A program made the translations under genes and the position numbers. A DNA stretch of 64,000 nt from Frankia sp. AgB1.9 (lineage in GTDB: Bacteria; Actinomycetota; Actinomycetes; Frankiales; Frankiaceae): assembly GCF_016786355.1 (NCBI RefSeq), contig NZ_JADWYX010000045.1:1-64000 (forward strand), written 5' to 3'. The notes under the pieces are model-generated. The model searched no databases. It had not been told where the DNA came from and was given only the letters and a program-made list of their open reading frames with translations. This document shows positions 53,726-61,660 of the stretch, in pieces (within the stretch, counting starts at the first letter, position 1; every line of letters starts with the position of its first letter).

Positions 53726-55263
53726 CAGCCCTGCCCTCGGGCCGACTCGCGCAGCGGGCCCTTCAGTATCTTGCCGGTCGCGTTGCGCGGCAGGTCTTCG
53801 ACGACAAGCACGCGCACCGGCACCTTGTAGGCGGCCAGGCGCTCGCGGCACCAGGCACGCAGCTGGTCGGGCTCGGCCGTGGCCCCCCGGGCCAGGACGA
53901 CGAAGGCGACACCGGCCTCGCCCCACCGCGGGTGCGCGGCGCCGACCACGGCGGCCTGGCTGACCGCCGGGTGGGCGTGCAGGGCGTTCTCCACCTCGGC
54001 GGGGTAGACGTTCTCGCCGCCGGAGATGTACATGTCCTTCCACCGGTCGACCAGGACGAGGTGGCCGTCGCCCGTCACGGACGCCACGTCTCCGGTGCGG
54101 AGCCAACCGTCGGCGGTGAACGCCTCGGCGGTGGCGGTCGGGTTTCTCCAGTAGCCCGGCGTGACCAGCGCCCCGGACACCTGCAGCTCGCCGGGCTGTC
54201 CCGGCGCGGCCGGCCGGCCCTCGGCGGTGTGCACTCGGCACCGGGCGTAGAGCAGAGGCAGCCCGATCGTGCCGTTGTGGCTCAGTTCCTGGCCGGGCGG
54301 CATCGCCGTCACGCAGGCGCCGGCCTCGGTGATGCCGAAGACGGTGGTGAGGGCGACGCCTCGGCGTCCCCAGGCCTCCACCAGCGCCGACGGCACCGGT
54401 GCGCCGCCGACGACAGCGACGAACGGCCGCAGTGGCGCGTCGGCGAAACCGGGTAGCTGCTCCATGAACTGGTAACTGGCCGGCACCCCGCAGAAGTGGG
54501 TGACCGGCGTGCTCGTGTCGGTGAGGAGGTCGAGCGTCTGCGCCGGATCGAAGGCGCGCGCGACCAGGACGGTTCCCCCCGCGTAGAGGACGGGGTTGGC
54601 GAAGAGGTTCAGACCGGCGACGTGGAAGGTGGGCAGCACCGTCAGGCAGCGGGACTCCGCACCGACCCGGTGGGCGACCAGAATGCCGTGCATGCTGGCG
54701 AGCACGCCGCGGTGGGTGGCCTGCACCCCCTTCGGCAGGCCGGTCGTGCCCGAGGTGTAGATGATCATCCAGACCGAGTCCTCGTCGACCGGTGCCGGTG
54801 ACCACCAGGGTGGCACGGCGGCGCTGGCCAGCACCTCGTAGCCGTCCGGCTCTCCGTGCTCGCTGGCCCAGCCCACGGCCGCCGGGACACCACCCGCCCC
54901 GGCCACGTCGGCGGCCACCGCCCCCGAGGCGCTCTCGTGCACCAGCATCGCGGGTTCGGCGTCACGGGCGACGTCGATCAGCTCCGCCGCCGTGAGCCGC
55001 CAGTTGAGCGGGACCACGATCGCCCCGAGCAGGGCGCAGGCGTAGACGACCTCGAACACCCGGGCGTCGTTGCGGGACAGCACCGCGACCCGGTCGCCGG
55101 CGCGGATCGCGTGGCGCTCGGCCAGTGACCACGCCACCGAGCGGACGCGGCGGGCGAACTCGCCGTAGGTCAGCGCCCGGCCACGGTGGAGGTCGACCAG
55201 CGCCGGCCGGTCGGGGCCGCGCCGGGCGTGGTGCTCGAGCCAGGAGACGACAGGCTGCCCCAC
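53725..55263 (-). CDS. Acyl-CoA synthetase (AMP-dependent ligase)
   Basis: 512 residues. Motifs YTSGTTGLPKG, FGITEAG, TGDVASVT and catalytic lysine in NATGKILK. It activates a carboxylic acid to a CoA thioester. It is in the middle of a three-gene operon: a CocE-type hydrolase ends 2 bp before it, and it overlaps the TIGR03084 gene. This suggests that the acid released by the hydrolase is the one activated (inference). Confidence 0.93.
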   Translation of the reverse strand: MGQPVVSWLEHHARRGPDRPALVDLHRGRALTYGEFARRVRSVAWSLAERHAIRAGDRVAVLSRNDARVFEVVYACALLGAIVVPLNWRLTAAELIDVARDAEPAMLVHESASGAVAADVAGAGGVPAAVGWASEHGEPDGYEVLASAAVPPWWSPAPVDEDSVWMIIYTSGTTGLPKGVQATHRGVLASMHGILVAHRVGAESRCLTVLPTFHVAGLNLFANPVLYAGGTVLVARAFDPAQTLDLLTDTSTPVTHFCGVPASYQFMEQLPGFADAPLRPFVAVVGGAPVPSALVEAWGRRGVALTTVFGITEAGACVTAMPPGQELSHNGTIGLPLLYARCRVHTAEGRPAAPGQPGELQVSGALVTPGYWRNPTATAEAFTADGWLRTGDVASVTGDGHLVLVDRWKDMYISGGENVYPAEVENALHAHPAVSQAAVVGAAHPRWGEAGVAFVVLARGATAEPDQLRAWCRERLAAYKVPVRVLVVEDLPRNATGKILKGPLRESARGQG

Positions 55264-55265
55264 GG

Positions 55266-56933
55266 TCAGCCCCGGACGGGGAGGGTGACCCGCGACCTCG
55301 TGAGGTCGATCGTGCGATGTGAGGCCCTCATCGCGGTACTGGTCGCCGGATCCTCGTCGGTGCCGAGGTTGCGTTCCCAGCGCGGGAAGGAGCCGCCCGC
55401 GATCAGCAGCCGCAACCGGTGGCCGGCGGCGAACCGGTGCGCGACCGCGTCCAGGTCGAGCCGGACGACACCGTCACCACCGGCCGGATCGAGCCGCAGG
55501 AACCCGTCACTGACGTTGCGCGACCTGCCGTGCGCGGTCACCTCGCTGAGGCGGACGAACAGGTCGACGTGGGGGTTATCGCTGGCATGTGCCAGTTCGA
55601 CGACCGGGACACCGATGACCTCGAGGGGCTCGTCCAGGGGCTCGCTGGTGAACGAGACGGTGTCGGCCCGGGTGGCGAGCACGCTGTCGTCCTTGTAGCC
55701 GCCGAAGGAGGGGGCCAGCAGCCGGCCGCCGACCGTCGGTGTCGGGTCGGCCGGGTCGTAGGTGAACGCGACCGGCGCCGAGTCGGCGGGCGCGGGCTGG
55801 TCGCCCAGGACCGCGTCCGGCTGGAGGTGAAGGACGCGCTCGGTGGTGGCCGGCGGCCACGACGCGAGGTCGCGCCACTCCTTGGCCCCGGTCACGAAGA
55901 CTCGGACCGGTGCCGGCCGGCGACGTGGCCCAGCGCCGGCCAGGTGCTCGGACAGCCAGTCCAGCGCCTCCGAGACCAACCTGGAACCACCGGCGGTGAG
56001 CGAGCCGAGGTGGGTCCACGGTCCGACGGTCAGCGCCACGTCCAGGCCCCGGCGGTGGAGATGTTCGTACTGGGCGAGAGTCTGCGGAAAGAAGAGGTCC
56101 TGCCAGCCGGTCTGCAACAGCACCGGCACCGTCACCCTGTCCAGCGCTGCCTGGAGCCGCATGGCGGACCAGAGGGGATCGCCGAGGTCGCGCTGACTGG
56201 CCCAGCCGCGGTACCAGGTGGCGCGTCCGTCACACAGGCCGTCTGAGCCAGCCGCCACCGGAAGCGTGGACATGGCGCCGGCCTGGCGGCGAGCCGATCT
56301 GGCCATCCGCAGCTGCGAGCGCAGGAACGAGTCCTGCTCCTGGTGGGTGACGACGTCACTCCAGCCGAGGAAGTCGTTCAGGTTGAAGGCGCCCCCGGAA
56401 TACGCCGCCTGGCTGAAGTCGTGTGGGCCCACCTGTATGACGGCGGCGGCCAGTTCGGGCGGCGGGTCCATGAGCAGTGCCCACTGGGTAAAGCCCATAT
56501 AGGAAGCACCGAAGGTCGCGAAGCGGCCCCCGAACCACGGCTGGTCGCGTAACCACGCGACGGTGTCCGCGGCGTCCTCGCTCTCGCGCACCATTGGCTC
56601 GAAGTCACCGCCGGAACCGAACGTGCCGCGACAGCGGGCCAGCACGACGTGATAGCCGTAGGAGGCGAACAGGCCGCCGTACAGCGGCGCGTTGAGGCTG
56701 TTGAAGCCGTAGGGGCCGCGGACCAGGACGGTTCCCACGGCCTCGCCGACGGGCGCGAAGTGGTCGGCCAACAGCACCGCGCCGTCCCGGGTCGGGATCG
56801 GCACGTCGTGGCTCACCGCGACGTGGCTCGTCGCCGACGGCAACTTCAGGAAACGGCGGACGGCCGCGTCGAGGGCACGCTGACCTCGCTTGCGCGGCTT
56901 GGGGGCAGACGTCGGCAGCACCGTGGTGGACAC
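55266..56933 (-). CDS. CocE/NonD-family hydrolase (S15 peptidase-like esterase)
   Basis: 555 residues. Alpha/beta hydrolase with nucleophile serine in GASYMGFTQ and C-terminal jelly-roll domain, as in cocaine esterase and X-Pro dipeptidyl peptidases. No signal peptide. It cleaves an ester or amide of a bulky acid. First gene of the operon to 52931. Its promoter carries the operator of the aromatic regulon. Confidence 0.92.
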   Translation of the reverse strand: MSTTVLPTSAPKPRKRGQRALDAAVRRFLKLPSATSHVAVSHDVPIPTRDGAVLLADHFAPVGEAVGTVLVRGPYGFNSLNAPLYGGLFASYGYHVVLARCRGTFGSGGDFEPMVRESEDAADTVAWLRDQPWFGGRFATFGASYMGFTQWALLMDPPPELAAAVIQVGPHDFSQAAYSGGAFNLNDFLGWSDVVTHQEQDSFLRSQLRMARSARRQAGAMSTLPVAAGSDGLCDGRATWYRGWASQRDLGDPLWSAMRLQAALDRVTVPVLLQTGWQDLFFPQTLAQYEHLHRRGLDVALTVGPWTHLGSLTAGGSRLVSEALDWLSEHLAGAGPRRRPAPVRVFVTGAKEWRDLASWPPATTERVLHLQPDAVLGDQPAPADSAPVAFTYDPADPTPTVGGRLLAPSFGGYKDDSVLATRADTVSFTSEPLDEPLEVIGVPVVELAHASDNPHVDLFVRLSEVTAHGRSRNVSDGFLRLDPAGGDGVVRLDLDAVAHRFAAGHRLRLLIAGGSFPRWERNLGTDEDPATSTAMRASHRTIDLTRSRVTLPVRG

Positions 56934-57058
56934 GGACGACCTCCTGGGCTCGGACGAGCGTCGATGGCGAATCAGCCGTCCAGGGCGAGCCGCGGCCTAA
57001 ACAGGTCAGCGGGTGAGCGGGTTACCAGCGCCGGCGCGGCGAAAGCCCGGCGTCACCG

Positions 57059-57111
57059 GTTATAGGCGCGGCCCCGCCAACGACCAAGGCGTGTGCCGCA
57101 GGACGGAACAC
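57059..57111 (-). promoter_or_regulatory. Promoter of CocE operon with GTGTGCC-N7-GGAACAC operator
   Basis: Minus strand: -35 TTGGTC (57087-57082), 17-nt spacer, -10 TATAAC (57064-57059). The operator GTGTGCC-GCAGGAC-GGAACAC is at 57091-57111, ending 3 nt before the -35. The -10 flank CGCGCCTATA and downstream CCGGTGAC match the mhpDFE promoter almost base for base. Leader of about 120 nt to the start at 56933. Confidence 0.75.
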
Positions 57112-57173
57112 GGGAATGCCGCCGGACGCGTCGGGATCAGGTAAAGGCTGGTCCCCAGCCGGCGGCGTGCGCG

Positions 57174-57226
57174 GTGTTCCGCCCTGCGGCACACCGCTGG
57201 TTTCGCGGTAGACCCGGGCATATCAC
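57174..57226 (+). promoter_or_regulatory. Promoter of secreted hydrolase with GTGTTCC-N7-GGCACAC operator
   Basis: Operator at 57174-57194, 3-nt gap, -35 TGGTTT (57198-57203), 17-nt spacer, -10 TATCAC (57221-57226). The operator is the inverted copy of the one at 57091 (20 of 21 positions), so the two divergent promoters are mirror images. Transcription would start near 57233, favouring the GTG at 57272 as start codon. Confidence 0.72.
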
Positions 57227-57271
57227 CGATGTCAGCTGGGGGTGCCGATCAGATCGAAGAGAGGCCGAACT

Positions 57272-58657
57272 GTGCCGAGTAGGAAACCTCGCGCCGGGAT
57301 CGTGTCGGCGGTGGTGCTGACCGCCGTCGCGGTCGCGCTGGGCCCGGGCTCGCCGGCCGGCGCCACACCGCCGACGGGCCACGTCACCGGCACGCTCCCG
57401 GACGGCGCCCAGTACGTGATGGATGTACCGGCCAACTGGAACGGGACCGTCCTGCTCTTCAGCCATGGCATCGTCCCGGCCGGTCTGGGCCTGCCGAACC
57501 CGCCGACGAACTCCCTCGGCAACGGCGACGGGCCTGTGCTGCTTGCCAAGGGGTACGCGCTCGTCGGCTCGTCCTACGCGACGGAGGGCTGGGCCGTGGA
57601 GCAGGCGATCCCCGACCAGCTCGACACCCTGGCCCTGTTCCAGGAGAAGTTCGGGCCGGCCAGGCACACGATCGCCTGGGGCGCGTCGATGGGCGGGATG
57701 ATCACTACCGCGATCGCGGAGCAGCACCCGGAGGTGATCGACGGCTCGCTGGCCATGTGCGGACTGGAGATGGGTGGCGTCGCCGAATGGAACGCGCTGC
57801 TCGACAGCAGCTTCGCCTTCAAGGCACTGCTGGCCCCGCAGTCCGGCGTCGCGCTGACCCACCTGGGCGACCTGAGCGCGGCCGAGGCGTCGGCGGCAGC
57901 CTTCTCGAAGGTAGCCGCCACCGCGCAGACCACACCGGCGGGGCGTGCTCGCATCGCGCTCGCCGCCGCCCTGTATGACGCGCCCGCCTACAACACCCCA
58001 GGGCAGACGGTGCCCGCCCCAGGAGACTGGGCGACGGCCGAGGTGAATCAGGAATCCGACCTGGTCAGCCAGGTCTTCACCGCCCAGTTCATTCTGCGCG
58101 CCGAAGCCGAGGAACGCGCTGGCGGCAACATGTCCTGGAACACCGGGGTCGACTATGGCGCGCTTCTGGCCAGGTCGGCCTACGGCCAGGAGGTCGTGGC
58201 GCTTTACCAGAAGGCTGGACTTTCACTGTCCGCCGATCTCGCCACCGTCAACCGCGCCAGCCGGATCAACGTCGAGCCGGCCATGGCCTACATGGAGCGC
58301 TACGTCTCCTTCGACGGCGAGCTGAGAAAACCGCAGCTGGACATCCACACCATTGGGGACGGCCTGGTGCCCGTGACGGGGGAGAGCGCCTATCGGGACG
58401 CGACGATCGTCGCGGGTCGCGCCGACCTTCTTCGCCAGGCGTACGTCAACTCTCCCGGGCACTGCAACTTCACCGCCGGCGAGGTGACGGCGGCGGTCGA
58501 CACGATCGACCACCGGGTCCAGACCGGCGTCTGGGGTGGCAGCGCGAGCCCAGCCGCGTTGAACAGCCTGGCCCACCGGGACGTCCCGTCGGGCACGGCG
58601 AACTACGTCGCCTATCAGCCCAGCCCGTACCTCCGCCCGTTCAACCTGCTCCCGTAG
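57272..58657 (+). CDS. Secreted alpha/beta hydrolase
   Basis: 461 residues from GTG 57272. The GTG at 57242 would leave almost no leader from the predicted promoter. Signal peptide of about 32 residues (basic start, hydrophobic core, end AGA). Nucleophile serine in WGASMGGM, and late GDGLVP and SPGHCNF segments probably carry the acid and histidine. It would hydrolyse an extracellular ester or polymer. Shared operator with the CocE operon and the aromatic genes suggests release of an aromatic or phenylpropanoid acid outside the cell (inference). Confidence 0.87.
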   Translation: MPSRKPRAGIVSAVVLTAVAVALGPGSPAGATPPTGHVTGTLPDGAQYVMDVPANWNGTVLLFSHGIVPAGLGLPNPPTNSLGNGDGPVLLAKGYALVGSSYATEGWAVEQAIPDQLDTLALFQEKFGPARHTIAWGASMGGMITTAIAEQHPEVIDGSLAMCGLEMGGVAEWNALLDSSFAFKALLAPQSGVALTHLGDLSAAEASAAAFSKVAATAQTTPAGRARIALAAALYDAPAYNTPGQTVPAPGDWATAEVNQESDLVSQVFTAQFILRAEAEERAGGNMSWNTGVDYGALLARSAYGQEVVALYQKAGLSLSADLATVNRASRINVEPAMAYMERYVSFDGELRKPQLDIHTIGDGLVPVTGESAYRDATIVAGRADLLRQAYVNSPGHCNFTAGEVTAAVDTIDHRVQTGVWGGSASPAALNSLAHRDVPSGTANYVAYQPSPYLRPFNLLP

Positions 58658-58678
58658 CGGAACCGCGCCACAGAATGG

Positions 58679-59659
58679 TCAGCGGGCCGGCGGAACCTCG
58701 CCCCGGGCCGACGTCAGGGAGAACTCGAAGAGTCCCGGGACCGAGCTGTCCCCGGTGTCGACCCTCAGCGTCGCGCCGTGGCGTGGATCGGGGTGGGTCG
58801 TGAATGCGGTCCCACGCCGCCCAAGGTCCTCCGCTTTGGCGGCCACGTCGTTCACGCCGATCCGGATCGCCCACGAGCCCGGGCCCCAGCTGTCGAGCGA
58901 GTCCTTCACCTCGCCGGCCACGACCGGCTCGAGCAGCTCCAGCTCGGCGCTTCGTGGATGGGCAAAGGCGAACACCGCCCGAAGGCAGCCGGTGGTCGCG
59001 TCGCGCTCGGGGCCCAGAACCGGGCGCCAGCCAAGACTGCGGTCGAGCGCCGACAGCGTGTAGCGGAGATCCTCGACGATCCAGCTGCGGCGCAGTACCC
59101 GGATCATGGTTCCCGGCGGCAGAGCCGTGTCGGCCGGCGGATCCCAGAATGTCGGTCGGGGTGCGATCGCGGCGGTTTCACAGATCTCCAGGAAGAGGCC
59201 GCCGTCGACGTCCGGCTGGTAGGCCCCCGGATCTTTTTCTGTCCAGCCGAGCCAGAGGCGGTCGTGGGGCGTGGGCGGTACGCCGGGCATCTTGTAGAAG
59301 CGACAACCGAGCTCGTCGAGACGTCGCGCGACGCGCCGAATATCCGAGGTGGCGACCTCATTCGCGTGAACCTTCCACGGCCGGTCGCCCTGGGCCGCGA
59401 GTAACTGTGGAAGGAAGCTGATAGTGAGCGCCGGGTCGATGGCGGGGTCGACCGGTGCCATCGCCATCGCCTCGATGCGGGTTGGAGACATCGCCATGGA
59501 GGGGTGCACCCGGGCGAAAAGCCAGGTAAATCCGTATCCCGGGGCTTTGCCGCTCCAGGAGGCTCGTTGTTCGGGAAAACCGAGCCGGTCCACGAAGACG
59601 CGTTCGGCCACGGCGACGTCGTCGACGAAGACCTCGGCATTGATCAGAAAGTCGAACAT
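58679..59659 (-). CDS. VOC-superfamily (glyoxalase/extradiol-like) protein
   Basis: 326 residues with two VOC modules: about 1-140 and 170-315. The first holds HANEVATSDI and the second AIRIGVNDVAAKAED, both typical edge strands. Metal ligands cannot be assigned with confidence. Members include class I extradiol dioxygenases and isomerases, so a ring-cleavage or epimerase role is possible. Convergent with the secreted hydrolase. The AT-rich palindrome at 59706 lies 47 bp upstream. Confidence 0.82.
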   Translation of the reverse strand: MFDFLINAEVFVDDVAVAERVFVDRLGFPEQRASWSGKAPGYGFTWLFARVHPSMAMSPTRIEAMAMAPVDPAIDPALTISFLPQLLAAQGDRPWKVHANEVATSDIRRVARRLDELGCRFYKMPGVPPTPHDRLWLGWTEKDPGAYQPDVDGGLFLEICETAAIAPRPTFWDPPADTALPPGTMIRVLRRSWIVEDLRYTLSALDRSLGWRPVLGPERDATTGCLRAVFAFAHPRSAELELLEPVVAGEVKDSLDSWGPGSWAIRIGVNDVAAKAEDLGRRGTAFTTHPDPRHGATLRVDTGDSSVPGLFEFSLTSARGEVPPAR

Positions 59660-59705
59660 CTGAGACCTCGCGCATCCGGCATGGGCGGCGGGAGCCTGCC
59701 GAGTA

Positions 59706-59720
59706 CTTAACAGTGTTCAG
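59706..59720. promoter_or_regulatory. Inverted repeat CTTAAC-N3-GTTCAG upstream of VOC gene
   Basis: CTTAAC-AGT-GTTCAG is a 15-bp palindrome with one mismatch, 47 bp upstream of the VOC gene. It shares its left half and spacing with 30251-30265. The rest of the 160-bp gap to the SCO5389-like gene holds nothing visible. Confidence 0.45.
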
Positions 59721-59819
59721 TAACCTACCAGCCTGCGGGTCGACGGGACGGTCGTCGCGCCCTCGGCGACGGCCAGGAGGCCGTGGGTGTCGGGTCCGGG
59801 GCACCCACGGCCTCGCCGG

Positions 59820-60212
59820 TCAGCAGTTGCGCAGCGTCGGGGACTGGTTGAGCAGCTGGCCGCGGGGTGAGGTGAAGGCCCGGTAGCGGTCGCCGCCGAC
59901 GGCGGCGAGCTGGAACGCGGCGACGCGGTGGCAGTTCTGGAAGGCGAGCTTCACGCCGAAGTGCCGTTCCAGGCCGGCGCGGATCGCGTCGCTGGCCAGC
60001 GCCCGCAGCAGCTGCCCGCGCTCCGCCTCGCTCGGCGGCGCGACCGCGTGGTCGGCGAACTCGCCGTCACTCGTGCGCAGGTCGGCGGTGACCTGGCTGA
60101 CGACGCTCCAGGCGTAGGGCAGGGACTGCCGTACGCAGTCGACGAACTCGGCGTCGGCGACGGCGCCGGACTCGGCCTTCTCCAGCAATGCGGTGGGGAC
60201 GTCGAGGGACAT
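59820..60212 (-). CDS. SCO5389-family conserved hypothetical protein
   Basis: 130 residues, no signal or membrane segment. Opening MSLDVPTALLEKAE, central FGVKLAFQNCHRVA and end GQLLNQSPTLRNC match the conserved actinobacterial SCO5389 family from memory. Function unknown. Length is normal for the family. A possible Zur-like box lies about 110 bp upstream. Confidence 0.8.
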   Translation of the reverse strand: MSLDVPTALLEKAESGAVADAEFVDCVRQSLPYAWSVVSQVTADLRTSDGEFADHAVAPPSEAERGQLLRALASDAIRAGLERHFGVKLAFQNCHRVAAFQLAAVGGDRYRAFTSPRGQLLNQSPTLRNC

Positions 60213-60320
60213 GGCATTCCTCCTGAGGGTGCGGAAGATCGTGGTCAGGCGACACGGGCAGTCGTGCTGGTCACTCCAGGTCGCGATCTCGTTGCCGAGG
60301 CGAGCTATCCGAGATGGTAA

Positions 60321-60335
60321 CGAAAACCATTGCCA
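60321..60335. promoter_or_regulatory. Possible Zur-like box upstream of SCO5389-family gene
   Basis: On the minus strand TGGCAATGGTTTTCG matches 11 of 15 positions of the actinobacterial zinc-uptake-regulator palindrome TGAAAATGATTTTCA. It is AT-rich and the only notable element in the 299-bp gap to the phosphatase gene. Weak call. Confidence 0.3.
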
Positions 60336-60511
60336 ATAACGATGCGAATCGCCGGTCGGACGCCCACCTCGTCCCTGCCGACGGGAGGAGCGCCTCAGGT
60401 GTGGGTGGGTGTCTGCGGTGGCCAGGCGGGGGTAGCCCTCGGTGGTAGGCCCGCCTCGCTGCGCGTTCGGCCCGTCCGCCCGAGGGGCCGCCTCGTTCGG
60501 GGGGAGACGGT

Positions 60512-61636
60512 GTGAGCAGGCAGTCCACAGGCCCCGAGCCCCCGCGCGACCCGGCCGCCGCGCGACAGCGGCCAGGACTCAGCTGGTGGGCCGCGCGGGT
60601 CGCCCCCCTGGCCGTGCTCGCGGTGGTCATCGCCGTCGATCTGACGGCACGGCGCAACTGGACGCTCCTTGAGCTGCTGGTCCTCTGTCCCCTGGTCGCG
60701 GCGACCCTCGTCCAGCCGCGGCTCACCATCGTGTACGCGGCCCTAGCGGTCGTCAGCGCGGTACTGCTCGGCCTCGACGAAGATCTTTACAGCCCGCAGA
60801 GCCGGGGACTGCTGGCCCAGTTCCTGCGCGTCGGCGGCGTCGCGATCGGCGGCGTCATCGCGATCCTCGTCAGCGTGTACCACGCCCGCCGCGAGCGAAA
60901 ACTGCGGACAGTCACCCACGTGGCGCAGGTGGCGCAGCTCGCCATCCTCGCGCCCGTCGCCCCGGTCATCGACGGCGTCCGGCTCGCCGGGCACTACGAG
61001 AGCGCCGCGCGGGAGGCGACCGTCGGCGGTGACCTCTACGAGGCCACCGAGAGCCCCTGGGGCCTGCGCCTGATCATCGGCGACGTGCGCGGCAAGGGGC
61101 TCGACGCGGTCCATCTCGCGAGCCGCGTGCTCGGCGGCTTCCGGATGGCCGCCGCCCGAGCCGAGCGCCTCAGCGACATCGTCGCCGACCTCGACACCGA
61201 GGTCGCGAAGGCCAGCGGCCTCGATGACTTCGTCACCGCGGCCGTCATACAGATCAAGGGCCGCCGGCTGACGTTGGTGAACGCCGGCCATCCGGACCCG
61301 ATCCTGCTGGAGGACGACACCGCGCGCCCGCTCGCACCAGCAGGACGACAGCCACCCCTGGGCCTCGGCGCAGACGGCACCAACACGATCGCGGTGTCGG
61401 TACGGCCCGGCAGCCGCCTCCTGCTCTACACCGACGGCCTCGCCGAGGCACGCAACCCGGGCACCGGCGGGTTCATCCCCCTCCTGCCCTGCGTGCGCGG
61501 CGCGTTCGCCCACCGGCCGCTGGACGACGGCCTCGGCGAGCTCGTCCGCCAGCTCCGTGACTGGACCGAGAACACCCTCAACGACGACGTCGCGCTCATC
61601 GCCGTCGAGATCCCAGGACCAGACCCACCTGCCTAG
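60512..61636 (+). CDS. Membrane PP2C/SpoIIE-type serine phosphatase (RsbU-like)
   Basis: 374 residues. Three or four membrane segments in residues 28-125, then a PP2C-like phosphatase domain. Metal-binding motifs: GGDLYE, IGDVRGKGLDA, NAGHPDPIL, YTDGLAEAR and NDDVALIAVE. It probably dephosphorylates an anti-anti-sigma factor in a stress or development switch. The start is GTG 60512, with GGGGGAG 6 nt upstream. No partner kinase or STAS gene is adjacent. Convergent with jetD. Confidence 0.92.
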   Translation: MSRQSTGPEPPRDPAAARQRPGLSWWAARVAPLAVLAVVIAVDLTARRNWTLLELLVLCPLVAATLVQPRLTIVYAALAVVSAVLLGLDEDLYSPQSRGLLAQFLRVGGVAIGGVIAILVSVYHARRERKLRTVTHVAQVAQLAILAPVAPVIDGVRLAGHYESAAREATVGGDLYEATESPWGLRLIIGDVRGKGLDAVHLASRVLGGFRMAAARAERLSDIVADLDTEVAKASGLDDFVTAAVIQIKGRRLTLVNAGHPDPILLEDDTARPLAPAGRQPPLGLGADGTNTIAVSVRPGSRLLLYTDGLAEARNPGTGGFIPLLPCVRGAFAHRPLDDGLGELVRQLRDWTENTLNDDVALIAVEIPGPDPPA

Positions 61637-61660
61637 CCGCGGGACCAGCGTTCTGAGGCC

